A stretch of DNA of 60,077 bases from an uncultured Caulobacterales bacterium (lineage in GTDB: Bacteria; Pseudomonadota; Alphaproteobacteria; Caulobacterales; Maricaulaceae), in assembly GCA_938001915.1 (NCBI GenBank), contig CALLBD010000026.1:1-60077 (forward strand). Reading direction: 5' to 3'. Below, piece after piece: positions 20,201 through 29,714 of this stretch; position 1 is the first letter of the stretch; every line of letters starts with the position of its first letter. Made by a program: the position numbers and the translations under genes. The notes under the pieces are model-generated. The model saw nothing but the letters and a program-made list of their open reading frames with translations, had not been told where the DNA came from and ran no database searches.

Positions 20201-20626
20201 ATGGATAAGCCGCTTTATATCGATAAGCGGCTATCTGTTCCGCCGCATGCGATTGCAACCTCCGCTATTCGGGCGTCGGGTCCTGGTGGGCAATCGGTGA
20301 ATAAAACAAATTCAGCGGTGCAGCTACGCTGTGATTTGAACGCCTTTCACATAAATGAAACCTACCGACGGCGTATTGCGCGGTTTCGCGACAGCCGGAT
20401 CACGGATGATTTTGTCATCATTATCAAAGCGCAGACCCATCGCAGCCAAGCCCGTAATCTGGAGGAGGGGCTCCTGCGCTTGCAATCGCTTTTACGCAAA
20501 GCTGTCTATGTTGACCCGCCGCGCATAAAATCCCGCCCGAGCTACAGCAGCCAAAAACGCGCCGTGAAAAAACAAAAACGCCGCAGCGAGATAAAAGCGG
20601 CACGCGGTAAAATCCGCGATTGGTGA
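20201..20626 (+). CDS. arfB: Alternative ribosome-rescue factor ArfB (YaeJ)
   Basis: A 141-residue peptidyl-tRNA hydrolase that frees ribosomes stalled at mRNA ends without a stop codon. Seen: the GGQ catalytic loop in ASGPGGQSVNKTNSAV (GGQ about residues 29-31), homologous to class I release-factor domain 3, and a strongly basic C-terminal tail (KKQKRRSEIK) that enters the empty mRNA channel. The codon-recognition domains of RF1/RF2 are absent, which decides ArfB. It begins six bases after the alaS stop and is probably co-transcribed with it. Confidence 0.92.
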   Translation: MDKPLYIDKRLSVPPHAIATSAIRASGPGGQSVNKTNSAVQLRCDLNAFHINETYRRRIARFRDSRITDDFVIIIKAQTHRSQARNLEEGLLRLQSLLRKAVYVDPPRIKSRPSYSSQKRAVKKQKRRSEIKAARGKIRDW

Positions 20627-20697
20627 AGCCCCGGCGGCGTGTCTGCTCAAAAACTACTAATTTTCGTAATGCCGGACCAGAGGAAATTTTTATTGTA

Positions 20698-21108
20698 ATG
20701 TGTGCATTTATGTGCACATATGCATGTGTGAAGCAGGATAATCACCGAGACTCAAAGGCCCATAAGGCCATGGCGGAGGCGGCCTTCGCCGTTTTAGACA
20801 CGCGGTTTTTAAAGGCGTTGACCGATGGCACGCGGGTGCAAATTGTCAAAAAACTGATTTTACTCGGGACTTCTGACGTGGGCACAATTGCAGCGGGGCT
20901 CTCGCAAGATCGCTCAGTCATTTCTCGTCATTTGGGGCAGCTGGAGCAGGCCCGCATTACACGCTCGCGCAAAGTTGGGCGGCGCGTCTTTTATTCCATT
21001 GACGGTCCATATGTTGTCGAAAAGGTGACGCTGATATTAGAGGCGCTCGGCCCGATGGCCGAGCTTTGTATTCCATTCCAAAATATAGAAGCGGGAGCTG
21101 CCGCATGA
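20698..21108 (+). CDS. ArsR-family transcriptional regulator
   Basis: A winged-helix regulator of ArsR type, 137 residues from the ATG at 20698. Seen: FLKALTDGTRVQIVKKLILLG (helices 1-2), DVGTIAAGLSQDRSVISRHLGQL (helix-turn-helix) and a wing ending SRKVGRRVFYSIDG. The start is uncertain: ATGs at 20698, 20710 and 20770 are in frame, and a palindrome (TATGTGCACATA) overlaps the first two, so the true start may be 20770 with the palindrome as its operator. The stop overlaps the alkB start (ATGA), making a coupled pair; it probably controls alkB, which is inference. Confidence 0.8.
   Translation: MCAFMCTYACVKQDNHRDSKAHKAMAEAAFAVLDTRFLKALTDGTRVQIVKKLILLGTSDVGTIAAGLSQDRSVISRHLGQLEQARITRSRKVGRRVFYSIDGPYVVEKVTLILEALGPMAELCIPFQNIEAGAAA
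20709..20720. promoter_or_regulatory. Palindrome at the arsR-alkB start, possible operator
   Basis: TATGTGCACATA is an exact 12-base palindrome inside a longer region with repeated TGTGCA/TGCATG elements (20700-20730). If translation begins at 20770 this lies in the leader and could be the ArsR operator. Confidence 0.45.
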
Positions 21109-22274
21109 CGAGTTTCACAGGCACTGCCGAAAACGGCGCAGAAATTATCTATACAGATCATAAGCGCCATATGTATTGGCTTATCCTGATTTCTCCGCTC
21201 GTGTCATTGTCGTCTATCTGGCTTTATTTTGCCTTGGATAAAAACCCGATTGTGACCCTTATTCCCTTACTTTTCTTCTATATTTTTACCCCGCTGATGG
21301 ATGCAATTATGGGTGAAGATCCGCATAATCCCCCTGAAGAGGTCGTGAATGCGATGATAGCTGATAATTATTATCGCGTCCTTGTGCATAGTATGGTCTT
21401 CGTCGCGATTGCTTTATTTCTGGCCTTTGTTGTTTTTGTCGGAACGCAAGATTTGCCGTGGTGGGCGATATTGGCGCTCATCATTGGTGTCGGATCTAAC
21501 AGCGGGGGCGTCATGGTGATGACCCATGAATTGGGTCACAAAGCTAATAAGTTGGACCGGCTCACCGCTAAAATCGGTAATATGATTATGGGCTATGGGC
21601 ATTTTAATATCGAACATAACAAAGGCCATCATACGTGGGTCGCGACCCCTGAAGATCCTGCAAGCTCCCGCATGGGTGAAAATTTCTATGCCTTTATGGT
21701 ACGCGAACTGACGGGTACATTTAAGCGCGGAATTAGCTATGAGAGAGAGCGCCTTGCGCGCAAAGGGAAGGGGTTTTGGTCACTGCAGAATGATGTGTTG
21801 CAGGTCTATGCTGTGACCTTGGCGATGGCAGCTCTATTTACTGTGCTATTCGGGCCAGCGATCTTACTGTTCCTTATTCCGCATCATTTCCTTGCTTGGC
21901 TCGCGCTCACCCAAGCCAATTATGTCGAGCATTATGGTTTATTGCGCGAGAAAAAAGAAAACGGGAAATATGAGCGCTGTCAGCCGCATCATAGCTGGAA
22001 TACAAACCATACCTATTCCAATATGCTGTCTTTTCACTTGCAACGTCATTCCGACCATCATGCTTACCCGCAGCGCGCCTATCAGGTCTTGCGCGATTAT
22101 GACGACGTTCCAAAGCTGCCAACGGGATATGGGGGATGTTTTGCGATGGCCTTTGTACCGCCGCTTTGGTTCAAAGTGATGGACAAGCGTGTTATTGATT
22201 GGGCGGGCGCGGATTTATCTAAGATAAATATTCATGAACCTGCGAGAGCCAAGCTGGTGGCGCGATGGGGATGA
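21105..22274 (+). CDS. alkB: Alkane 1-monooxygenase (AlkB-type membrane di-iron hydroxylase)
   Basis: A 389-residue integral membrane hydroxylase predicted to oxidise medium-chain n-alkanes to 1-alkanols with a rubredoxin partner. Seen: all histidine boxes, HELGHK (about 141-146), EHNKGHHTW (from about 170), NYVEHYG and LQRHSDHH (from about 312), plus about six membrane helices. These are the AlkB subclass boxes rather than those of fatty-acid desaturases. GGGAG precedes the ATG at 21105, which overlaps the arsR stop. No rubredoxin, alcohol dehydrogenase or alkane transporter is visible nearby, so these must lie elsewhere. Confidence 0.92.
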   Translation: MTSFTGTAENGAEIIYTDHKRHMYWLILISPLVSLSSIWLYFALDKNPIVTLIPLLFFYIFTPLMDAIMGEDPHNPPEEVVNAMIADNYYRVLVHSMVFVAIALFLAFVVFVGTQDLPWWAILALIIGVGSNSGGVMVMTHELGHKANKLDRLTAKIGNMIMGYGHFNIEHNKGHHTWVATPEDPASSRMGENFYAFMVRELTGTFKRGISYERERLARKGKGFWSLQNDVLQVYAVTLAMAALFTVLFGPAILLFLIPHHFLAWLALTQANYVEHYGLLREKKENGKYERCQPHHSWNTNHTYSNMLSFHLQRHSDHHAYPQRAYQVLRDYDDVPKLPTGYGGCFAMAFVPPLWFKVMDKRVIDWAGADLSKINIHEPARAKLVARWG

Positions 22275-22302
22275 GGCTGTACTTATATTTCGATGTGCAG
22301 AC

Positions 22303-22318
22303 TTAACCACTAATTAAC
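22303..22318 (+). promoter_or_regulatory. CtrA-type binding site
   Basis: TTAA at 22303, CCACTAA, then TTAAC ending at 22318: an exact TTAA-N7-TTAAC match to the CtrA consensus known from Caulobacter. It lies 50 bases upstream of the EAL-protein start, consistent with a promoter-proximal operator. Confidence 0.7.
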
Positions 22319-22367
22319 CATAAGTTTTTTGAGAAATTAAACCAATGCAGTTTTAGGTTGTGCTTCT

Positions 22368-24305
22368 ATGTTTATGCACAATCGAAAATTACCCGATATG
22401 TTTACCGCCGATGGTTATAAGAATGACTATCTGACGGATAGGCTGAATGGTCAAAGACTTCTCGCCTTGTCGAGTTTGATTATACCCTTAGGCTTTTTTC
22501 TCTTGCTTATCTTGGCGCCGAGCGCGAGCGACTCGGGGACAAGTCCCCTCGTGATGATTATCTCTCTTGTGATTGTGGCGCAGGCGGCTTTTCGTCTCTC
22601 TCTAAACTGGAATAAAGCGCTTGGTGACCGGTATCAGCTCTTGTGCGTGAGTTTGGATTTTCTGTCGCTCACGGTGATCCTACTGGCCTATGCCTTGACC
22701 TATGAAGTGCCTTTTTCAGTGGCTTTGAAGTCTCCCACAGCGAATGTTTTCTTCATTTTCCTAGCCTCAAGAATTGTCCTTTTTAATCGCGCCATCATTC
22801 TGCAAACTGGCGCCTTCGCGGTAGTTACATGGATTTGCCTGATTGGTATCGCACTGCTGGACCCAGACTCTGCCGGCCGAACCTCAAGTTTTATCGAGTA
22901 TTTGACGAGTTTTAAGATTTTAATTGGCGCCGAGGTCGAAAGACTTTTGCAGTTTGGGTTTATTACGGGGATTTTATATGTGTTCTTGCAGAGTTCGCGA
23001 AAAGATCCACCGACAGGGTTTCTCCGGCGGTTATTCTTCCTCGGCAGCCTCTCGCGGTTTTTACTCTCAAACAAAAGCGCCGCTACGGACAGGACATTTG
23101 CTCTCATCGAAGTCAGGGCAGAAAATGTTGCGGATGTTGATAAACTCTACAGTACCGCTTTGAAACTTATTCCAAGCCTGCCGGTTTTAAAGACAGTGAA
23201 AATTGCGCTTATCGGTAGGCTTTCGGACCAAAGTGCGGCGCTGTCCATAGTGTATCCGAAAGGGGCCTATGATTTAGAGGGGATTTTGGAGGGTATTCAT
23301 CGGGAGCTGAAAGAGAGGGTGGCGCTGGAATTGGCCAATAATGCGTCGACGCTTATCATTGGGGCTTGTAAACTCGACCGCACAATGTCCGCCAATCGGC
23401 ACTTAAGATATACAGACGCTGCGATAAGAGAGGCGATAGCGTCGGGGCGAAATAGCGTCGAATTTAACTCGGAATTACTCGAAAAAATTGAACGCAAACA
23501 CGCCATAGAACGCACGATACGATCAGGTCTTAAATGCGGCGGCCTGTCTGTAGTTTATCAGCCGATAATGGACCTTATGACGGATATGCCTATCGGCTTC
23601 GAAGCCCTCATTCGCCTCAAGGATAAAGACGATACAGCTATCTCGCCAAGCGAATTCATTCCTATCGCAGAGGCAACAGGCCTCATTCATGAGGTGACAG
23701 ATTATCTGTGCGATAGAATAGCGAAAGAAGCGCCTGAGATCTGTGAGATATTCAAAGCGCATGAGGTTCAGCCCTACATAAATATCAATATTTCGCCGAG
23801 CCAAATCAGAGATGTAGACCGCATTTTATGTGCCTTGAGGCGTGCGGAACAGGGCGGGGTAAAAATTAATATTGAGGTGACGGAATCTTGTATATGTGAT
23901 GATGAGCTCGCGGCAAAAGCCTTCGATAGACTGCTGCAGGAAGGCTTCTCAATCGCCATTGATGATTTCGGAACAGGCTATTCCTCCCTTCAACGCCTTG
24001 AGACGTTGCAATTCTCAACATTGAAAATCGACCAGAGTTTCGTGTCGAATATCGGCAAACAAGGATCGAATGATTTCTTAAAGGCCGTCATAAACCTGTC
24101 TCGCGTATCTGCGGATTACACGATTGTGGAAGGGGTGGAGACCTTGGAGCAAAAACTTCTGCTTATGAAAATGGGTGTCAGATTCTGCCAGGGCTACTAC
24201 TGGACCCGCCCTGTCGATATGCGCGGGCTTACCAAATATCTTTCGGATAGTTTTGGATATGAGAAAATTGGACCAGCACGGTTAGGCTATGCTGGATTTG
24301 GTTAG
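22368..24305 (+). CDS. Membrane-bound EAL-domain c-di-GMP phosphodiesterase
   Basis: A 645-residue protein: an N-terminal membrane sensor with about five to six helices (residues 30-205), a middle region of GGDEF-like size without the GGDEF signature, and a C-terminal EAL domain (about 385-635). Seen in the EAL domain: FEALIRL (Glu near 413), NINISPSQ, IEVTES, IDDFGTGYSS, LKIDQSF, EGVET and FCQGYYW, so all catalytic and metal-binding residues are present and the enzyme should hydrolyse c-di-GMP. A CtrA box sits upstream, suggesting cell-cycle control of motility or attachment. The start is weak; ATGs at 22374 and 22398 are alternatives. Confidence 0.88.
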   Translation: MFMHNRKLPDMFTADGYKNDYLTDRLNGQRLLALSSLIIPLGFFLLLILAPSASDSGTSPLVMIISLVIVAQAAFRLSLNWNKALGDRYQLLCVSLDFLSLTVILLAYALTYEVPFSVALKSPTANVFFIFLASRIVLFNRAIILQTGAFAVVTWICLIGIALLDPDSAGRTSSFIEYLTSFKILIGAEVERLLQFGFITGILYVFLQSSRKDPPTGFLRRLFFLGSLSRFLLSNKSAATDRTFALIEVRAENVADVDKLYSTALKLIPSLPVLKTVKIALIGRLSDQSAALSIVYPKGAYDLEGILEGIHRELKERVALELANNASTLIIGACKLDRTMSANRHLRYTDAAIREAIASGRNSVEFNSELLEKIERKHAIERTIRSGLKCGGLSVVYQPIMDLMTDMPIGFEALIRLKDKDDTAISPSEFIPIAEATGLIHEVTDYLCDRIAKEAPEICEIFKAHEVQPYININISPSQIRDVDRILCALRRAEQGGVKINIEVTESCICDDELAAKAFDRLLQEGFSIAIDDFGTGYSSLQRLETLQFSTLKIDQSFVSNIGKQGSNDFLKAVINLSRVSADYTIVEGVETLEQKLLLMKMGVRFCQGYYWTRPVDMRGLTKYLSDSFGYEKIGPARLGYAGFG

Positions 24306-24384
24306 AGTATGAATTATTGACCTGATTTATACGCCAAGAGACCGTCAGAGATGTCTGACGTCAGGCAGAATGAAATGAAAGAAA

Positions 24385-24537
24385 CGCTTCGCCTCAATGG
24401 CGATTTCAACCTGCCAACATCTCTAACGCTGCACACCGAACGACTTAGCCGTTCGGCGCTACACTGCAATCGACTTACCGGGTTGATTGCGGACGTTTCG
24501 CGTCCATCGGGGAGGCAGCTCTGCGGGCAGTCCTGAC
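24385..24537 (-). repeat. Dispersed intergenic repeat, copy D
   Basis: Inverted relative to copies B and C. Read on the minus strand it begins TCAGGACTGCCCGCAGAG, passes CGATGGA and CGAAACGTCCGCAATC, and contains CCGAACG and CGTTCGG arms of a hairpin; nearly every base of this core is shared with copy C at 56770-56935. It fills the roughly 450-base gap between the EAL gene and rpmF, where I see no gene. Confidence 0.8.
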
Positions 24538-24757
24538 TCCCCAGTGACAACACTTCGGCGGGCACCCAGATTGTCTGCAAGCGCGCCAGCATGTCTGTAG
24601 GGTTCTTACCTTCATTTCTTAACTACAGCGCTGATAAACGACTTGCACAAATCGGAATCGCGCATTACTAGGCCCCAACTCACGCGGCCCCTGTTTGGCG
24701 GTCGCTTTTTTGATGCCCGCGCCGCTTAGGCGCAAGACACTTAATTTGGAGGCTAAT

Positions 24758-24937
24758 ATGGCTGTCCCTAAGAGTAAGATTTCAAACTCGCGCCGCGGTA
24801 TGCGCCGAGCGCATGATGCCCTGACTGCGGTCAATTATGTTGAAGACAAAGACAGCGGTGAGCTGCGTCGTCAACACCACATCGACCTGAAGACAGGCAT
24901 GTATAAGGGCCGTCAGGTTCTGACCCCAAAAGACTAA
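24758..24937 (+). CDS. rpmF: 50S ribosomal protein L32
   Basis: A 59-residue L32 beginning [20 protein letters not shown], the family signature, and ending [11 protein letters not shown]. The zinc-binding cysteines of some L32 proteins are absent, as is usual in alphaproteobacteria. GGAGG lies six bases before ATG 24758. In many bacteria rpmF precedes plsX/fabH; here eno follows. Confidence 0.96.
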   Translation: MAVPKSKISNSRRGMRRAHDALTAVNYVEDKDSGELRRQHHIDLKTGMYKGRQVLTPKD

Positions 24938-24951
24938 ACGCACACATCTAA

Positions 24952-26250
<1,299 letters not shown>

Positions 26251-26401
26251 TTGCGGCCATTCGTCCACGGTTCTTCCGGTCGCGTTACACTGTCAAAATT
26301 ATGATCCTCCGCGTTATAACAAGGCGGGCGGTGTGTCTTTTTTGGAAGGGGGCTCTTCATTAGGGCAAGCTATCGCGTTCCACGCCAAATTCGGTATGCG
26401 G

Positions 26402-26417
26402 TTAACCCATGGCTAAC
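26402..26417 (+). promoter_or_regulatory. Degenerate CtrA-like site upstream of ftsB
   Basis: TTAA-CCCATGG-CTAAC has the spacing of a CtrA site with one mismatch in the second half. It lies 23 bases upstream of the ftsB start. Suggestive only. Confidence 0.3.
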
Positions 26418-26440
26418 CATAATCCGTCACATAAGCGGTT

Positions 26441-26749
26441 ATGCTCCGTGCGCCCCATATCGATTTTAAGCGCCGCGCGCCTGCGCTGGGTTTGATTGCG
26501 CTATATGCCTATCTGGCGTTCCATGCGTTTTCTGGGTCGCAAGGCGTTTTGTCCTGGGTGAGCTATTCGGACCAAGCTGAGGTGCTACAGGCTAAGTTGA
26601 CGGCTGTGCAGGCGCGTCATCAGGCTTTGAAAACCCAAGTTGAGGCCTTGTCGAGTGAAGGTTTGGACCTTGATGTGCTGGAGATTGCGGTGCGCCGAGA
26701 TTTATATGTTTCGGACGCGAATGAAGTGACGATTTGGCTTGACCCTTAG
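26441..26749 (+). CDS. ftsB: Cell-division protein FtsB (septum formation initiator, DivIC family)
   Basis: A 102-residue bitopic protein: short cytoplasmic N-terminus, one membrane helix (about residues 14-34), then a coiled coil (about 42-75, LQAKLTAVQARHQALKTQVEAL), a compact domain, and a tail. This is the FtsB/DivIC layout, which links FtsL and FtsQ in the divisome. The eno-ftsB-pdhA order is common in alphaproteobacteria and supports the call. Confidence 0.85.
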   Translation: MLRAPHIDFKRRAPALGLIALYAYLAFHAFSGSQGVLSWVSYSDQAEVLQAKLTAVQARHQALKTQVEALSSEGLDLDVLEIAVRRDLYVSDANEVTIWLDP

Positions 26750-26787
26750 GCCCTAACTGTCGAAAAGCCACCCCAATTCAAACGTGT

Positions 26788-26807
26788 TTATTTCACATAT
26801 GAAATAA
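26788..26807. promoter_or_regulatory. Perfect palindrome overlapping the pdhA ribosome binding site
   Basis: TTATTTCA, CATA, TGAAATAA: two exact 8-base arms with a 4-base spacer, ending 9 bases before the pdhA ATG and running into its AAGGG ribosome binding site. The position suits an operator or leader hairpin for the pdh operon; the binding protein is unknown. Confidence 0.55.
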
Positions 26808-26816
26808 GGGTCGAAA

Positions 26817-27821
26817 ATGGCGAAAAAATCTTCGAAAAAATCAACACCTAAGACGAATAAAGAGGAGATGCTCGGCTTTTACCGCGAGATGCTTCTCATC
26901 CGTCGATTCGAAGAAAAAGCAGGGCAACTCTACGGGATGGGTCACATCGCGGGATTCTGCCATCTCTACATCGGTCAAGAAGCTGTCGTAACGGGTTGCC
27001 GCGCCGCCATGAATGATGGCGACCAAATGATTACAGGCTACCGCGACCACGCACATATGTTGGCCTGCGGTATGGAAAGCCGAGGCATCATGGCTGAGCT
27101 AACAGGCCGCGAAGGCGGCTTATCGCGCGGTAAGGGCGGGTCCATGCATATGTTTAGCACGGAAAAGCATTTCTACGGCGGTCACGGTATCGTTGGCGCG
27201 CAAGTTTCGCTCGGTGCGGGGCTTGGCTTTGCCAATAAATATCTCGACAATGGCGCCGTGAGCCTCGCTTTCTTTGGCGACGGGGCCTCCAACCAAGGGC
27301 AAGTTTATGAGTCCTTCAACATGGCGAAGCTCTGGGATTTGCCCGTCGTTTTCATCATCGAAAACAACCAATATGCGATGGGGACTTCAGTCGAGCGCTC
27401 TTCAGCTGAAACAGAGCTTTATAAGCGCGGTATTAGTTTCGAAATTGAAGGCGTCCAAGTTGACGGCATGAACGTCCTTGAGGTGCGCGATGCAGCGGCG
27501 AAAGCCATTAAACATGCGCGCGACGGGAAAGGGCCTATGGTCCTAGAGATGAAGACCTATCGTTATCGCGGTCACTCTATGTCTGACCCAGCCAAATATC
27601 GGACGCGCGACGAAGTCACCAAGACACGTTCAGAACGTGACCCCATTGACGGCGTCCGCGCGATGCTCCTCGAGAAAAAATGGGCCGATGAAGCCGATTT
27701 GAAAGCGATTGATAAAGAGATAAAAGAAATCGTCAAAGATGCGGCTGATTTCTCCCTCGAAAGCCCAGAGCCACATCCTGATGAGCTTTGGACAGATGTA
27801 TTATTGCCGGTGGAGGCGTAA
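26817..27821 (+). CDS. pdhA: Pyruvate dehydrogenase E1 component, alpha subunit
   Basis: A 334-residue E1-alpha that, with PdhB, decarboxylates pyruvate using thiamine diphosphate. Seen: a lysine-rich start, MLLIRRFEEKAGQLYG, the GHGIVGAQ loop, the TPP motif from GDGASNQG (about 154-161) to NNQYAMGT, and YRYRGHSMSDPAKYR, which carries the phosphorylation-loop sequence seen in mitochondrial-type E1. It is first gene of the pdh cluster, three bases before pdhB. Confidence 0.97.
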   Translation: MAKKSSKKSTPKTNKEEMLGFYREMLLIRRFEEKAGQLYGMGHIAGFCHLYIGQEAVVTGCRAAMNDGDQMITGYRDHAHMLACGMESRGIMAELTGREGGLSRGKGGSMHMFSTEKHFYGGHGIVGAQVSLGAGLGFANKYLDNGAVSLAFFGDGASNQGQVYESFNMAKLWDLPVVFIIENNQYAMGTSVERSSAETELYKRGISFEIEGVQVDGMNVLEVRDAAAKAIKHARDGKGPMVLEMKTYRYRGHSMSDPAKYRTRDEVTKTRSERDPIDGVRAMLLEKKWADEADLKAIDKEIKEIVKDAADFSLESPEPHPDELWTDVLLPVEA

Positions 27822-27824
27822 ACC

Positions 27825-29237
27825 ATGGCTATTGATATTCAAATGCCCGCGCTGTCTCCGACAATGGAAGAGGGCACGCTTTCCAAATGGCTCGTCAAAG
27901 AAGGTGATACGGTCTCCTCTGGCGATATCCTCGCGGAAATCGAGACGGATAAAGCGACAATGGAAGTCGAGTCGATTGACGAAGGTGTCGTCGGTAAGAT
28001 CGTTGTCGAAGCGGGAACAGACGGCGTAAAAGTTGGCGCGGTCATCCTGCAACTGCTCGAAGACGGCGAAACCGAGGCTGACCTTGGCGCGCCTGCCGAG
28101 GCAGCGCCCGCACCGAAAGATGAGGCAGCGGACGCCGAGCCCAAGTCTGAGTCAAAGTCAAAGTCAAAGTCTGAGTCAAAACCCACTGAGAGCAAATCTG
28201 CGCCAAAAGCGGCCGCCGTCCCTGACGACCCGGATATCCCAACCAATATTAAATTGGTCGAAACAACTGTCCGTGACGCGCTGCGTGATGCGATGGCCGA
28301 AGAAATGCGCCGTGATGAGACGGTCTTTGTCATGGGCGAAGAAGTCGCGGAATATCAAGGCGCCTATAAGGTCACACGCGGACTTTTGCAGGAGTTTGGC
28401 GAGCGCCGCGTGATTGATACGCCGATTACCGAGCACGGCTTTGCGGGTATTGGGTGCGGTGCGGCGATGGGCGGATTGCGCCCCATCGTTGAATTTATGA
28501 CTTGGAACTTTGCCATGCAGGCGATTGATCATATCATCAACTCTGCGGCGAAAACGCTCTATATGTCGGGCGGTCAAATGCGCTGTCCGATTGTGTTCCG
28601 CGGCCCCAATGGTGCCGCCTCTCGTGTGGGCGCGCAGCACAGCCATGATTACTCCAGTTGGTATGCTAATGTCCCGGGTCTCAAGGTCGTTGCACCTTAT
28701 GACTCCGCCGATGCGAAAGGCCTGTTGAAAGCCGCTATTCGCGACCCGAACCCTGTAGTCTTCCTTGAACATGAGCTCATGTATGGCGAGAGCTTTGACG
28801 TGCCTGATATGGATGATTTCCTTATCCCCATCGGCAAAGCCAAAATCCGCCGCGAAGGCTCTGATGTGACGCTTGTCGCGCATTCTCGCATGGTTGGACG
28901 CTGCCTTGATGCTGCGGAAATCCTCGCCGACGAGGGCATAAATGCCGAAGTCATCGACCTTCGGACACTCCGTCCGCTGGATACCGATACGGTGATTGAA
29001 TCCGTCAAGAAAACTAACCGCATCGTCTGCGCCGAAGAAGGCTGGGGACAATCCGGCATTGGCGCAGAAGTCGCGGCCCGCGTTGTGGCCGAAGCCTTTG
29101 ATTATCTCGACGCCCCGCCAGAACGCGTCTTCCAAGCCGATGTGCCGCTGCCCTATGCTGCAAACCTAGAAGCGCTCAGCTTGCCAGGTGTCGAGGATGT
29201 CGTCGCGGCGGCGAAGAAGGTTTGTTATGTGGGTTAG
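27825..29237 (+). CDS. pdhB: Pyruvate dehydrogenase E1 component, beta subunit with lipoyl domain
   Basis: A 470-residue E1-beta with an N-terminal lipoyl domain (about 1-80; lipoylation lysine in ETDKATME), a flexible alanine/proline and serine/lysine-rich linker (about 84-135, with SKSKSESK repeats) and the beta-subunit core from about residue 140 ([37 protein letters not shown]). The extra lipoyl domain on E1-beta is an established alphaproteobacterial feature. Its lipoyl domain is almost identical to that of PdhC, so the two probably arose by, or are kept alike through, gene conversion. Confidence 0.97.
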   Translation: MAIDIQMPALSPTMEEGTLSKWLVKEGDTVSSGDILAEIETDKATMEVESIDEGVVGKIVVEAGTDGVKVGAVILQLLEDGETEADLGAPAEAAPAPKDEAADAEPKSESKSKSKSESKPTESKSAPKAAAVPDDPDIPTNIKLVETTVRDALRDAMAEEMRRDETVFVMGEEVAEYQGAYKVTRGLLQEFGERRVIDTPITEHGFAGIGCGAAMGGLRPIVEFMTWNFAMQAIDHIINSAAKTLYMSGGQMRCPIVFRGPNGAASRVGAQHSHDYSSWYANVPGLKVVAPYDSADAKGLLKAAIRDPNPVVFLEHELMYGESFDVPDMDDFLIPIGKAKIRREGSDVTLVAHSRMVGRCLDAAEILADEGINAEVIDLRTLRPLDTDTVIESVKKTNRIVCAEEGWGQSGIGAEVAARVVAEAFDYLDAPPERVFQADVPLPYAANLEALSLPGVEDVVAAAKKVCYVG

Positions 29238-29243
29238 CAACGG

Positions 29244-29714
29244 ATGAATAACATAGTTCAATTGTCTAACAGACCTAGTTCGAATGAGGATGTAGGACGT
29301 GTATGGCTGATAGATGAAATTCAAGTGGGTTCATCTCATTCAATTGTATTATCTGTTACAATCAAAAAATTCGATGATGAGTCCAATAGTATAGAAGCGT
29401 CAGTCCTGTTTTATGATGCTTGCAGATTCGAGTACTCAGACTTTCTCGAACATAAAGATGAACTAAAAAAAGAGTCAGTGAAGTTGTTAGATAGAATTGA
29501 TGGTTTACGAAGAATAGTTACTTCTGATTATCTTGATAAAACTAAGAGGAAGTTCGAAATTGAATATCCGAGCCGCAAAAATCCAAAGCTATTTCATTAC
29601 ATAATTTTCGACGAAGGTAATCTAGTGGAAGTTGTTTCTGAGTCAGCACCAAAAATTATTTTTAGAAAAGATGAATATTCATCCGAATTTATTCCTGAAA
29701 AGGCAACAAACTAA
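29244..29714 (+). CDS. AT-rich orphan protein inside the pdh operon
   Basis: A 156-residue protein I do not recognise. No signal peptide, membrane segment or known motif is seen; it is charged, with probable beta strands ([20 protein letters not shown]) and a basic helical middle. Base and codon use are clearly more AT-rich than pdhB and pdhC. It starts six bases after the pdhB stop and its TAA overlaps the pdhC ATG by one base, so it is transcribed and coupled within the operon. It is not part of known pdh operons, so it is probably an inserted gene that preserved expression of pdhC. Confidence 0.65.
   Translation: MNNIVQLSNRPSSNEDVGRVWLIDEIQVGSSHSIVLSVTIKKFDDESNSIEASVLFYDACRFEYSDFLEHKDELKKESVKLLDRIDGLRRIVTSDYLDKTKRKFEIEYPSRKNPKLFHYIIFDEGNLVEVVSESAPKIIFRKDEYSSEFIPEKATN

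Noticed and set aside
24314-24592. 92-codon minus-strand ORF with a sequence resembling an ORF at 56725-56943
   Set aside because: The resemblance comes from repeat copies D and C lying in opposite orientation. Conserved hairpins, not codon structure, explain it.
28141-28190. Repeated AAAGTC-like units in pdhB as a possible regulatory repeat
   Set aside because: They encode the flexible Ser/Lys linker between the lipoyl and E1-beta domains, where low complexity is normal.
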